From a virus: a stretch of 36,003 bases of DNA. The position numbers were made by a program, and so were the translations under genes. The stretch covers positions 1 through 36,003 of the IMG/VR virus record IMGVR_UViG_3300044302_000228. The stretch is one strand, 5' to 3'. Under the pieces are notes generated by a model. That model was not told where the DNA came from and made no database searches. It saw only the letters and a program-made list of their open reading frames with translations. Below are positions 24,677-31,486 of the stretch, one piece after another; within the stretch, counting starts at the first letter, position 1; each line of letters starts with the position of its first letter.

Positions 24677-25266
24677 GCTTAGTTAAATTAAATGCAAGAT
24701 CAGCAACAGCACTAGACGCAACAGTATTAACTGGTAATTTACCAGCTATTAGTGGAGCTAGTTTAACTGGGATTAGTGCAGAAACTAACTCACCATATTT
24801 TGATATTAAATTAGCTTCAAATGTAACTAGTAAAAATAATAATACTTGGTATTATCTTGGTTATTCTGCAGGGTTTGGTACTCAAGTAAATGAAAATGTT
24901 GGTAGTGGTTGGGATAATTCAACAGGATATTATCAAGCACCAAAAGCTGGTCGTTATTATTTCTTTATAAAACAAGGTTGTTCTGGAACTTCAACTCATT
25001 CTGGTTATGATATTGGATTTTCTAAATTACAAAAAGCAAGTGCTGGTAGTACAAGTTTTTCAGACATAACTAATTATCCTTCTTGTCGTAATGGTACTAG
25101 ACCTGGTAATGAAGGTCATTGTACAGGTACAGTTCAATTTATAATAAATCTTACAGTTGGAGAAAGAATAATTTTTGGTGTTCATGTTTACTCTGGTGGC
25201 AGTCAAACAAACTGGCAGTGGGCTAATAGTGACACTAGATGGGGTGGAATGTATTTAGGAGCATAA
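24673..25266 (+). CDS. Receptor-binding-type protein with C1q-like domain
   Basis: 197 residues. The N-terminal 40 (LVKLNARSATALDATVLTG, LPAISGASLTGI) form a common fibre-attachment motif. The rest is a beta-sandwich candidate: NNTWYYLGYSAGFGTQ, YQAPKAGRYYFFIKQG, NLTVGERIIFGVHVYSGG. The layout resembles C1q-like phage tips. It shares the ATGA overlap with the preceding chaperone-like gene. Confidence 0.7.
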   Translation: MSLVKLNARSATALDATVLTGNLPAISGASLTGISAETNSPYFDIKLASNVTSKNNNTWYYLGYSAGFGTQVNENVGSGWDNSTGYYQAPKAGRYYFFIKQGCSGTSTHSGYDIGFSKLQKASAGSTSFSDITNYPSCRNGTRPGNEGHCTGTVQFIINLTVGERIIFGVHVYSGGSQTNWQWANSDTRWGGMYLGA

Positions 25267-25267
25267 T

Positions 25268-25447
25268 ATGAGTGATAAAAGTATAAACGAAAAAGTAAAA
25301 TTATATTTAGGTAGAGAATACAATCCTGAAAATGGAGAAAGAGAAGTAGAGTTTGAACAGAAAAAAAATGACCCTACAGTAATTTCTTTTTGGTCAGATA
25401 AACTTGAAAAACCTAAACCAACACAAGAGGAGTTAGACGCATTATGA
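25268..25447 (+). CDS. Small accessory (chaperone-like) gene after the last fibre
   Basis: 59 residues, charged. Its end (VISFWSDKLEKPKPTQEELD) resembles TYWNEESLGKAKPTLEQLN of the gene at 22272, so it is probably a shorter relative of that fibre-assembly protein. It starts two bases after the fibre stop. Its TGA overlaps the ATG of the Cys-rich micropeptide (ATGA). Confidence 0.65.
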   Translation: MSDKSINEKVKLYLGREYNPENGEREVEFEQKKNDPTVISFWSDKLEKPKPTQEELDAL

Positions 25448-25491
25448 TTAATCCTTGTGGCTGTAATGGAAGCTGTGTTTGTGGTAAATGA
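25444..25491 (+). CDS. Cysteine-rich micropeptide (15 aa)
   Basis: The frame MINPCGCNGSCVCGK has four cysteines as C-x-C-x3-C-x-C, a spacing able to hold a metal ion. It overlaps both neighbours by ATGA (start at 25444 over the previous TGA, its TGA at 25489 over the next ATG at 25488). It fits exactly between two genes, which favours a real coupled gene over chance. There is no separate ribosome binding site. The role is unknown: metal binding or a purely coupling function are both possible. Confidence 0.5.
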   Translation: MINPCGCNGSCVCGK

Positions 25492-26036
25492 AAACATTAT
25501 TTATAGTTTTAATTGCAATAACTTTTGTTGCTGTATCAACTGACGTAAAATCTGCTGATACAAATACTGTATCATCTACTGTTGTAACTAATTCTACACC
25601 ACCAACAGCTAATGCTCCTAGTGTTGTAGTAAATAATTCTGATGTATGTAAAACAGCAGCTTCTGCTAGTATTCAAACACAGGTATTAGGATTTGCTTCA
25701 GGAATTACAATCACTGATGAAAATTGTGAGAAAATAAAATTATCTAGATCTCTATATGCTATGGGTATGAAAGTAGCTGCAGTAAGTTTATTGTGTAGTG
25801 ATCCTCGTACTTTTGATGCAATGTGGAACGCTGGTACTTACTGTCCTTATAGAGGAAGTATTGGTGAAGAAGCTAAACAAGGTTGGGAATCTAACCCAAC
25901 AGATGTACCACCTGGCAGTACTATTTTTAATACAAATATAGAACAAACTAAAGAGAAAGTAGAAAGTGATAAAGAGTTCGCAAAATTTATTATTGCTGCT
26001 ATGGCTATGTATATCGGTATTCCTATCCTTTTCTAG
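25488..26036 (+). CDS. Secreted or membrane-anchored hypothetical protein
   Basis: 182 residues. Residues 1-22 (KTLFIVLIAITFVAVSTDVK) look like a Sec signal peptide with a site near KSA. A Thr/Ser/Val-rich linker follows, then a domain with five cysteines (SDVCKTA, DENCEKI, LLCSDP, GTYCPYRG) and a C-terminal hydrophobic helix (FIIAAMAMYIGIPILF). The protein probably ends up in the periplasm or inner membrane late in infection. Its 3' end overlaps the next gene by 71 bases. A lysis-related or envelope function is possible but unproven. Confidence 0.6.
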   Translation: MKTLFIVLIAITFVAVSTDVKSADTNTVSSTVVTNSTPPTANAPSVVVNNSDVCKTAASASIQTQVLGFASGITITDENCEKIKLSRSLYAMGMKVAAVSLLCSDPRTFDAMWNAGTYCPYRGSIGEEAKQGWESNPTDVPPGSTIFNTNIEQTKEKVESDKEFAKFIIAAMAMYIGIPILF

Positions 26037-27444
26037 TAAAGCAGTAGATTGTTCTACTGATACTATTGGATTATGTACTCCTACCATAGAAGAAATTATT
26101 GATGAAGTAGTTACTGAAACTATTGAACATGAAGCTGATGGCATTACCATCACAACAACTACCGAAACTACAACTACTACTACTACAGTTACTAATGAAA
26201 ATTCTGGTGATATTTTAGATGGTAATAATGATTATGTTGTATCTTCTAAAGAAGGAGATATGGATATTGATTGGGGAGGTCAAGGCCCAGCTTCTATGCC
26301 AAGTGGTAATTCATGTGGTCAATTAGGCACAGATAAATGTGCTATGATTACTGGATCAGGTAATAGCACTTCTACTATGGGAGTATCTGGTATGGGTACT
26401 ACATTTATAAATACGGTAAATGTTTCTGATCTTAACATTAAGCACGGAGGTAGAACTAATTATTCTATTAAAGTAGATAAACAAGATGCTAGTGATTCTA
26501 TCTATATGCATATTACAGGTAAAGATGGCAGCACTAATGTATTTTCAGGAACTGATATTCTTTCTGCAAGTGGTACAGCTAGTGGTTATCAAACATATGA
26601 AAGTGGTTTTGATTTTAGTGGATCAATAACTACTGTTATAATTGAAATTGGTGGGCGTGATATCAATATGGCAATCGGACCAATGTTTGATGATGTGTCT
26701 ATTAATGTACTTTATAATGTAATTAATACTATTGTTACTGAAACAATTACTTCTGTAGAAATGTTTATTGCATTAAATGTAGATGTTAGTGATGAAATTA
26801 TTAATGTTGTTGAAGATGTATTTGAATCTAATGATATTGTAGAAACAGATATAGGAATAGATTTTCAACCCATAGAAATAGAAGATGTTAATTATAATAC
26901 TGTAGAAATTGAAATAGCTGAAATAGAAATTGAAATACAAGAATTAGAATTAGAGATTGAAGCTACTATAGAAGAAGCTATTGAAACCAATATACAAGAA
27001 ACAGAAGTAGAACCAGAGGTACAACTAGATGAGAAGCCAGTTGAAGAAGTAGAAGAAATAGAAGATACGACTGTAGAAAAAGTTGAGACAGTAGAAAAAA
27101 AACCAGAGCCGAAAGAAGAAACAAAACCACAAAAGGAAGAACAACCAAAAAAAGAAGTAGTTTCATCAAAAGAGAAAGCTGCTAAAAAGATTGTTAAATC
27201 TATGGGTGATAAAAAGAAATATGATTCTATTAATCAAATGAAAACCTTAATTGTTATGCAAGTATTAGGCAATACCAAGACTTTTTTTGATAGTCAAAAG
27301 GAATTGAATGATAGAGAAAATTTTTTTTCCAATGTGAGTATACCTGATGCAGTTATTAGTGATAATAACATTGCTGGTTATTTGCTTTTTGGTGGAAGTG
27401 ATGGTTTAATGCAAGAAATGATAGATAGTCAATGGCAGAAGTAG
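25966..27444 (+). CDS. Large secreted acidic protein with Thr-rich and Glu/Ile-rich repeats
   Basis: 492 residues from GTG 25966. The N-terminus (NLLLLLWLCISVFLSFSSKA) looks like a signal peptide encoded inside the previous gene's end. A Thr-rich stretch at about 60-75 is followed by a beta domain (about 100-245, IKHGGRTNYSIKVDKQD, GGRDINMAIGPMFDDVS) and then by acidic segments with EIEIAEIEIEIQELELEIE and proline-rich PKEETKPQKEEQPKK. The last 90 residues are basic and helical. It may be a surface or periplasmic structural protein that spans the envelope. No family was recognised. The start is uncertain. Confidence 0.6.
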   Translation: MIKSSQNLLLLLWLCISVFLSFSSKAVDCSTDTIGLCTPTIEEIIDEVVTETIEHEADGITITTTTETTTTTTTVTNENSGDILDGNNDYVVSSKEGDMDIDWGGQGPASMPSGNSCGQLGTDKCAMITGSGNSTSTMGVSGMGTTFINTVNVSDLNIKHGGRTNYSIKVDKQDASDSIYMHITGKDGSTNVFSGTDILSASGTASGYQTYESGFDFSGSITTVIIEIGGRDINMAIGPMFDDVSINVLYNVINTIVTETITSVEMFIALNVDVSDEIINVVEDVFESNDIVETDIGIDFQPIEIEDVNYNTVEIEIAEIEIEIQELELEIEATIEEAIETNIQETEVEPEVQLDEKPVEEVEEIEDTTVEKVETVEKKPEPKEETKPQKEEQPKKEVVSSKEKAAKKIVKSMGDKKKYDSINQMKTLIVMQVLGNTKTFFDSQKELNDRENFFSNVSIPDAVISDNNIAGYLLFGGSDGLMQEMIDSQWQK

Positions 27445-27980
27445 AACTAGGTGGAGTAAAATTTAGAGGTGGCAAAATTTTTGTTATCCTTACAGCACTA
27501 TCAACATTAGGTGGTGCATTGTGGGGAGGATTTGAGTTTTATAAAGATTATGAATCTATGCGTAAAAAAATTACGTCATACTCAGCTCCTGATTTATCAG
27601 GATTTGATAAACGTTTAGATTTAATACAACAAGAAGTTACTATGATGCAATCTGAAATGACAATGATACTTAATGAGGTAGCATTAGTTGCAGATGTAGC
27701 TAAAGAATTAAAGAACGATTTAAAATCTGATGTTCGTAGAATAGAAACTATTGTAGAAGATGTAGAGCAACGAGTTAAAGAAGATGCTCGTACTAATGAG
27801 AAAGAACTTAAAGAAACTATTAATAGTATTGATGATGATGCAGCTAAACTTGAAGAAGAATTAACTTCTGCTATGAGTAAGTTAGATAAGAAAGTTACTG
27901 ATAGCATTATTAAACTTGAAGAAGATGTTGATAAAAGAATTAAAATGACTTTAGACAATCCTCTTTCGCAGTTGAAATAA
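27432..27980 (+). CDS. Membrane-anchored coiled-coil protein
   Basis: 182 residues. One membrane helix at about 15-38 (KIFVILTALSTLGGALWGGF) is followed by about 130 residues of heptad-like helix (EDVEQRVKEDARTNEKELKE). This is the layout of an inner-membrane spanin or of a membrane-tethered structural protein. No outer-membrane lipoprotein partner is seen inside or after it. It overlaps the previous gene by 13 bases and the next by one base (TAATG). Confidence 0.6.
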   Translation: MAEVELGGVKFRGGKIFVILTALSTLGGALWGGFEFYKDYESMRKKITSYSAPDLSGFDKRLDLIQQEVTMMQSEMTMILNEVALVADVAKELKNDLKSDVRRIETIVEDVEQRVKEDARTNEKELKETINSIDDDAAKLEEELTSAMSKLDKKVTDSIIKLEEDVDKRIKMTLDNPLSQLK

Positions 27981-28189
27981 TGTTTAAAATATTTGCTATG
28001 ATCTGTATGCTTAATGTAGGTGAGCTAGATCAAACGCTTTGTTTTAAAGGTGAAGTACCTTTACATTTTAAAGATAATTTAGAATGTAATTTAGCAAAAA
28101 ATAATTTAGCAAATTATCTTGATTCTGATATGAAAGAAAGAAGATTAACTGTTATATTTAGATGTGGTAGTAGAGGATCTGATGTCTAA
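27980..28189 (+). CDS. Small hypothetical protein, possible signal sequence
   Basis: 69 residues. A short hydrophobic N-terminus (FKIFAMICMLNVG) may be an export signal. It is followed by a small domain with cysteines (TLCFKGE, LECNLAK, FRCGSRG). It lies in the membrane/lysis cluster, with one-base and 8-base overlaps to its neighbours. Function unknown. Confidence 0.55.
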   Translation: MFKIFAMICMLNVGELDQTLCFKGEVPLHFKDNLECNLAKNNLANYLDSDMKERRLTVIFRCGSRGSDV

Positions 28190-28385
28190 TTGGGAACAGC
28201 AATACATACAGATAACTAAAACTCTTGATGAGATTAAGTCTGATGTTCGTGCTAATAAAGAAGAAGTTTCCCAGTTAAAACAAGAAATGGCTACTGGTAG
28301 AGGAGCATTAAAAGCTGTAGCTTGGATAGGATCTATTCTTATTATTATCTTTACAACCTTGAAGTTATTTAATTATAACGGTTAA
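28182..28385 (+). CDS. XhlA-like membrane protein, holin candidate
   Basis: About 67 residues from the ATG at 28182. An upstream in-frame start at 28164 has a poorer context, and AGAGGA precedes 28182. An N-terminal coiled coil (LDEIKSDVRANKEEVSQLKQ) precedes one C-terminal membrane helix (VAWIGSILIIIFTTLKLF). This layout matches haemolysin XhlA-like phage proteins and small holins, which act at the inner membrane during lysis. It directly abuts the phosphoesterase gene. Confidence 0.6.
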   Translation: MSNWEQQYIQITKTLDEIKSDVRANKEEVSQLKQEMATGRGALKAVAWIGSILIIIFTTLKLFNYNG

Positions 28386-29144
28386 ATGAAATTTAAAGGA
28401 CACAAAGTCCTTGTCATTGGTGATACCCATGACAGTCCAAACATTCCTAAGAATAGGTTTCATTGGATTGGTAAGCACATTCGTAAATCAAAACCAGATT
28501 ATATTGTTCATATAGGAGATTTTTCTAGTTTAGATTCTCTTAGTTTTTTTCAAAAAAATAGTACACAACAAGGTAAATTAAAAGATGCTTTTATGGTAGA
28601 TATATCATCTATGCGTTCGGCTTTAAAAATTTTAGATAAATATATTAAAGATTATCCTAAACATTTTTGTATGGGAAACCATGAGCTGCGTATACATAGA
28701 TTTGAAGAAAATATACCTGAAATAGAAGGTATGATGAAACATCAATTATATTCTTCATTTGAGGAATACGGTTGGAATGTATCTGAATATGGTGAATTTA
28801 AATTTATAGCTGGTGTAGGCTTTGTTCATGCACCATTAAATATAATGGGCAAAGAATATGGTGGTAAAAACGCTGAAGTACAGATAGGAAATGACAGTAT
28901 ACATGACTTAGTATTCGGTCATACGCATAAAGCTAGGGATTGGAAGGCTATTAAGATAGGGTACGACAAATGGGTAAGGATCGTAAATGTCGGTTGCTCT
29001 TTGCCTTATGGTCATATAGAAGAATATGCTAAGTTAAATATGAATGGCTGGTCTTGGTGTATTACTGAGCTGGGCATTTGGGATAACCATGTCCAAGAAG
29101 TAAATTTTATTTCTATGGATAGATTAGAGAGGGAATATGATTAA
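28386..29144 (+). CDS. Calcineurin-like metallophosphoesterase
   Basis: 252 residues with the whole metal-binding motif set: GDTHD (D13, H15), GDF (D45), GNHE (N98, H99), a single His in FVHAP (H148) and GHTH (H179, H181). Enzymes of this fold hydrolyse phosphate mono- or diesters using two metal ions. Substrates range from nucleotides to nucleic acids and proteins, and cannot be read from this sequence. Its place among late membrane genes is unusual for DNA repair, but it is repeated in marine phages. There is no signal peptide, so it is cytosolic. Confidence 0.88.
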   Translation: MKFKGHKVLVIGDTHDSPNIPKNRFHWIGKHIRKSKPDYIVHIGDFSSLDSLSFFQKNSTQQGKLKDAFMVDISSMRSALKILDKYIKDYPKHFCMGNHELRIHRFEENIPEIEGMMKHQLYSSFEEYGWNVSEYGEFKFIAGVGFVHAPLNIMGKEYGGKNAEVQIGNDSIHDLVFGHTHKARDWKAIKIGYDKWVRIVNVGCSLPYGHIEEYAKLNMNGWSWCITELGIWDNHVQEVNFISMDRLEREYD

Positions 29145-29253
29145 AAATTTGTTGAATAAATTAAATCTTTATTCATTAAGTCGTAAAGGTAAAATTGCAG
29201 TAGGTGTACTAGTAATTATTATTTTAATGATTTTATATAATATGGTGTTTTAA
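29137..29253 (+). CDS. Single-span membrane micropeptide (38 aa)
   Basis: 38 residues: a basic amphipathic start (IKNLLNKLNLYSLSRKGK), then one membrane helix (AVGVLVIIILMILYNMVF) running to the C-terminus. It has GGGAATATG at the start, 8 bases of overlap with the phosphoesterase and a TAATG junction to the next gene. Small proteins of this form can be holins, antiholins or membrane modulators. Confidence 0.6.
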   Translation: MIKNLLNKLNLYSLSRKGKIAVGVLVIIILMILYNMVF

Positions 29254-29690
29254 TGTTAGGTGGTCTACCAGTAGAAATGATTACTATGCTTGGCAGTTCT
29301 TTGTTGGGTGGTTTTATGTCTATATGGTCGCAATCAATTAAAGCAAAACAAGACGAACAGAAAATGTTATTGGCAAGAGCTGATAACCAAATGAAACATA
29401 TTAGCGATGCTAGAAATTTTGATAACAAAGGTTTTCAATTTACTCGTAGGATCATAGCATTGACTGCTGTGTTTTTTATTATTGCCTGGCCGAAAATTGT
29501 TCCAGTATTTTTCGATACTTCAGTATGGTTAACATGGACAGAATTTTCTAGAGGATTTCTTTTTTTAATAGAAAAGAAAGAGATAGTTATGGATAAAGAA
29601 TTTTTTGGTGTGGTAATTACTCCATTAGACACTCATTTGATGTCAGCTATCATTGGACTATATTTTGGAGGAAGTTTAGTTAAAAAGTAG
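29253..29690 (+). CDS. Membrane protein, possible 3-TM holin-like
   Basis: 145 residues with an apolar N-terminus (MITMLGSSLLGGFMSIWSQ), a charged helical middle (IKAKQDEQKMLLARADNQ), a strong membrane helix at about 66-85 (RIIALTAVFFIIAWPKIV) and a C-terminal apolar segment (LMSAIIGLYFGGSLVKK). The pattern resembles holin-like proteins at the end of late operons in marine phages. It is the last gene on the plus strand before the convergent terminators. Confidence 0.6.
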   Translation: MLGGLPVEMITMLGSSLLGGFMSIWSQSIKAKQDEQKMLLARADNQMKHISDARNFDNKGFQFTRRIIALTAVFFIIAWPKIVPVFFDTSVWLTWTEFSRGFLFLIEKKEIVMDKEFFGVVITPLDTHLMSAIIGLYFGGSLVKK

Positions 29691-29773
29691 CTCATAATTG
29701 AGCATACAAAGGGTAATTGTACGGTTTAGGTACAATCACACACAAGAGTTTCATTATCCTCCCATTAATGAAA
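29690..29773. other. Three tandem hairpins at the convergent junction
   Basis: GCTCA (29690-29694) pairs with TGAGC (29699-29703). ATTGTAC (29716-29722) pairs with GTACAAT (29730-29736) around a 7-base loop. TTTCATTA (29749-29756) pairs with TAATGAAA (29766-29773). All are perfect stems, and they lead into the terminator at 29776. They may protect the 3' end of late mRNA or strengthen termination. Confidence 0.6.
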
Positions 29774-29816
29774 AAAGGGGGTTTATAGATATATCAGCTA
29801 TATTCCCCCTATTTTA
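29771..29816. terminator. Bidirectional rho-independent terminator
   Basis: AGGGGG (29776-29781) pairs with CCCCCT (29805-29810), with an inner ATAG/CTAT pairing. Six A's upstream form a U-run on the minus strand, and ATTTTAAT follows on the plus strand. It separates the rightward late operon from the leftward operon. Confidence 0.8.
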
Positions 29817-29840
29817 ATACTCGCGATATAATTATAGAGT

Positions 29841-29893
29841 AATTAAAAAATTAAAAACAACCTCTGGCATCATATCAGTATGAGAAAGGAGGC
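29841..29893 (-). terminator. Likely terminator of the leftward operon
   Basis: On the minus strand CCTC (29892-29889) pairs with GAGG (29864-29861), with an inner TCATA/TATGA stem. TTGTTTTTAATTTTTT follows. It lies just past the last minus-strand gene, which ends at 29906. The short outer stem makes it moderate. Confidence 0.5.
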
Positions 29894-29905
29894 TCCCTAC
29901 CATGT

Positions 29906-30112
29906 CTAAGTATTAAACTTTTTATTATAGCATCTAATACAATACCAATCACAGGATTCAGCTCTGTTTTGATTAGTAGGAATAAATGCTATAAGATTAT
30001 CTTGTATATATTTTTTATCACAAGAAGAACATTCATAAAAACTAGAACGGGATATCTTCTGTTGGATCTTCTGTTCTGCTGTTAGTTTGCGTTGAAACTT
30101 TAGAACTGCCAC
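29906..30112 (-). CDS. Small zinc-finger-like protein overlapping ssb
   Basis: 68 residues from GTG at 30112, chosen because GGAGG inside the ssb frame lies 5 bases upstream. A TTG at 30124 is the longer option. The C-terminal half has CSSC and CIRC pairs 28 residues apart, a possible zinc ribbon. The first 24 residues share DNA with the ssb tail in another frame. Last gene of the leftward operon. Role unknown. Confidence 0.55.
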   Translation of the reverse strand: MAVLKFQRKLTAEQKIQQKISRSSFYECSSCDKKYIQDNLIAFIPTNQNRAESCDWYCIRCYNKKFNT

Positions 30113-30449
30113 TTTGTCCTCCAATCATTTTAAGTACACCTTTATATCTAGGTATAATAATTTCGGTTACATATTTGGTTTCACCATTGTGGTCATACTG
30201 TCTAGTTTCTACTTGACCTTCTATGTATAACATAGTTCCTTTTTTAACATATTGCTCTATTGTTTTTGCAATGTTAGGATCCCAGCATACAAGTCTATGC
30301 CATTGTGTTTTTTCTTGCCACTCACCAGATTTATTTTTAAATCTTTCTGAAGTTGCTAATGAAAAACCAGCAAACTTTTCTTCTCTGGTAGATACTTTTA
30401 CTTCAGGATCGCTACCAACACGACCTAATAGGATTACTTTATTTATCAT
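30042..30449 (-). CDS. ssb: Single-stranded DNA-binding protein
   Basis: 135 residues. A bacterial-type OB fold at 1-105 (MINKVILLGRVGSDPEV, FSLATSER, WHRLVCW, KKGTMLYIEGQVETRQY) is followed by a flexible Ser/Thr linker and the acidic tip TEDIPF. That tip in host SSB docks partner enzymes. It binds exposed single strands in replication and recombination. AAGGAG stands 7 bases before the ATG. It overlaps its neighbours at both ends. The intact tip suggests that it can recruit host replication proteins. Confidence 0.95.
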   Translation of the reverse strand: MINKVILLGRVGSDPEVKVSTREEKFAGFSLATSERFKNKSGEWQEKTQWHRLVCWDPNIAKTIEQYVKKGTMLYIEGQVETRQYDHNGETKYVTEIIIPRYKGVLKMIGGQSGSSKVSTQTNSRTEDPTEDIPF

Positions 30450-30735
30450 CTAATACTCCTTCTATATTATTTAAAGCAGTGTAAGCACTTCTTACATGCC
30501 ATCTTATATCAGCTTTATTAATTGTTAAAGCTCTATCAGTATTTTCTTGGGTTTTTACATCACTGTCTACACCTTTTATAAAGGCAAATAACAAATGAAA
30601 TAAATCCATTTCACCTACTGTTTTATATTCTTTTTTACTATTAGAATAATATTCAGCTTCTATTGGTGGTATTAATTTAGTTGGTATTTTATGTCCTTGT
30701 AATACCAATGAATGTAATAAATCATTTACTGTCAT
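30439..30735 (-). CDS. Hypothetical protein upstream of ssb
   Basis: 98 residues, mixed helix/strand. It begins TVNDLLHSLVLQGHKIPTKL and contains GEMDLFHLLFAFIKGVD. ATAGGAGGA precedes the ATG at 30735. The 3' end overlaps the ssb start by 11 bases, so the two are coupled. No family was recognised. The place between a recombination protein and ssb suggests a DNA-metabolism helper. Confidence 0.6.
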   Translation of the reverse strand: MTVNDLLHSLVLQGHKIPTKLIPPIEAEYYSNSKKEYKTVGEMDLFHLLFAFIKGVDSDVKTQENTDRALTINKADIRWHVRSAYTALNNIEGVLDDK

Positions 30736-30743
30736 ACTTCCTC

Positions 30744-30908
30744 CTATATTTGATAGATGACTTCATCATCTTCTAGTTCTCTTGTAGTTACATTAAATTC
30801 TTTTAATATTTTATTTAATTCTTCTGCTGTTAAATCTTTATCACAAGAATAAATAACAAAAGATTTATCATAAACTATTGGATGTTTAAATTTATCTTTA
30901 TAATTCAT
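30744..30908 (-). CDS. Small acidic hypothetical protein (54 aa)
   Basis: 54 residues: NYKDKFKHPIVYDKSFVIYS, then a helical KDLTAEELNKILKEFN and an acidic end ELEDDEVIYQI. The strong site AAAAGGAG lies 5 bases before the ATG and 4 bases after the 3' arm of the pseudoknot at 30926-30985. Its translation is therefore a natural target of that structure. Function unknown. Confidence 0.65.
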   Translation of the reverse strand: MNYKDKFKHPIVYDKSFVIYSCDKDLTAEELNKILKEFNVTTRELEDDEVIYQI

Positions 30909-30925
30909 AGTTACTCCTTTTAGTT

Positions 30926-30985
30926 GCGTACAGGCAATGAGAACATCATGCCCAATAACTGACCTGTACGCTATCCCCAGTTATT
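30926..30985 (-). promoter_or_regulatory. H-type pseudoknot candidate in the leader before the ssb gene set
   Basis: Read on the minus strand, stem A pairs 30985-30978 (AATAACTG) with 30961-30954 (CAGTTATT). Stem B pairs 30971-30963 (GCGTACAGG) with 30934-30926 (CCTGTACGC). The arms alternate A-B-A-B, so the stems form a pseudoknot or are alternatives. Loop 3 holds a further small hairpin (30950-30946 with 30940-30935, one bulge). All 17 pairs are perfect. The structure fills the 84-bp gap, starts 7 bases after the Rad52-like stop and ends 4 bases before AAAAGGAG. It may be a translational operator, perhaps for SSB as in T4 gene 32, or a riboswitch. Confidence 0.6.
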
Positions 30986-30991
30986 AGGCGA

Positions 30992-31486
30992 CTATGTAGT
31001 TTTAGTAACTTTGGTTGGATCTGATTTGTTAGAATATTTTTCTTCTAACTTTTGAACATATTTTGAATCATCAAATTTGCCCATAAATATATCAGAACAA
31101 AGTCCTAAGTGACTGAACGCTTTTGTTAATGCATCTGTCATAGCTTTCTTTGGTGCTTCGTCATCTAATGCACCAGTTTTTCTATACATTTTTAAAGGTG
31201 AACAAACTGGCCCATAGAAATCCCAAAAACCTTCTTTGTTTTTATTAATTGCTACTGATACTTCAGCAGCTACAACAGCAGTTTGATTACTGTCCATACC
31301 ATGATAAGTATAATCAACTCGGTATGTCCAACCAGTACCTACTGGGCCAAACTGTTCTGTCATTTTCATAATCTGCCATTGTGGATCAATAGTAGTTATT
31401 TCACCAAAACCTTTATTGATGCGTTTAGTAAATCTAGGATCAGTTTCTTTTAAACTATCCCATACATTTCTTTTATCTGTTGTCAT
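30992..31486 (-). CDS. Rad52-like single-strand annealing protein
   Basis: 164 residues. The pattern GTGWTYRVDYTYHG, a beta-rich centre (AAEVSVAIN), then KKAMTDALTKAFSHLGLCSD and GKFDDSKYVQKLEEKY is that of phage Rad52/Sak-type annealing proteins. These form rings on single strands and anneal homologous ends made by an exonuclease. It lies just downstream of the YqaJ-type exonuclease, as such pairs usually do. GGAGGT precedes the ATG, and it overlaps the previous gene by 14 bases. Confidence 0.75.
   Translation of the reverse strand: MTTDKRNVWDSLKETDPRFTKRINKGFGEITTIDPQWQIMKMTEQFGPVGTGWTYRVDYTYHGMDSNQTAVVAAEVSVAINKNKEGFWDFYGPVCSPLKMYRKTGALDDEAPKKAMTDALTKAFSHLGLCSDIFMGKFDDSKYVQKLEEKYSNKSDPTKVTKTT

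Noticed and set aside
26978-27169. Leu-rich minus-strand frame resembling a membrane protein
   Set aside because: Antisense of Glu/Lys-rich codons always gives Leu/Phe-rich sequence. It is an artefact of the acidic stretch.
27548-27958. 136-residue Ser-rich minus-strand frame
   Set aside because: Antisense of a coiled-coil gene, with no start signal.
29901-29915. Mini-frame MSKY after AAAGGAGG on the plus strand
   Set aside because: The SD-like bases are part of the leftward terminator stem. A four-codon frame beyond the late terminator is not supported.
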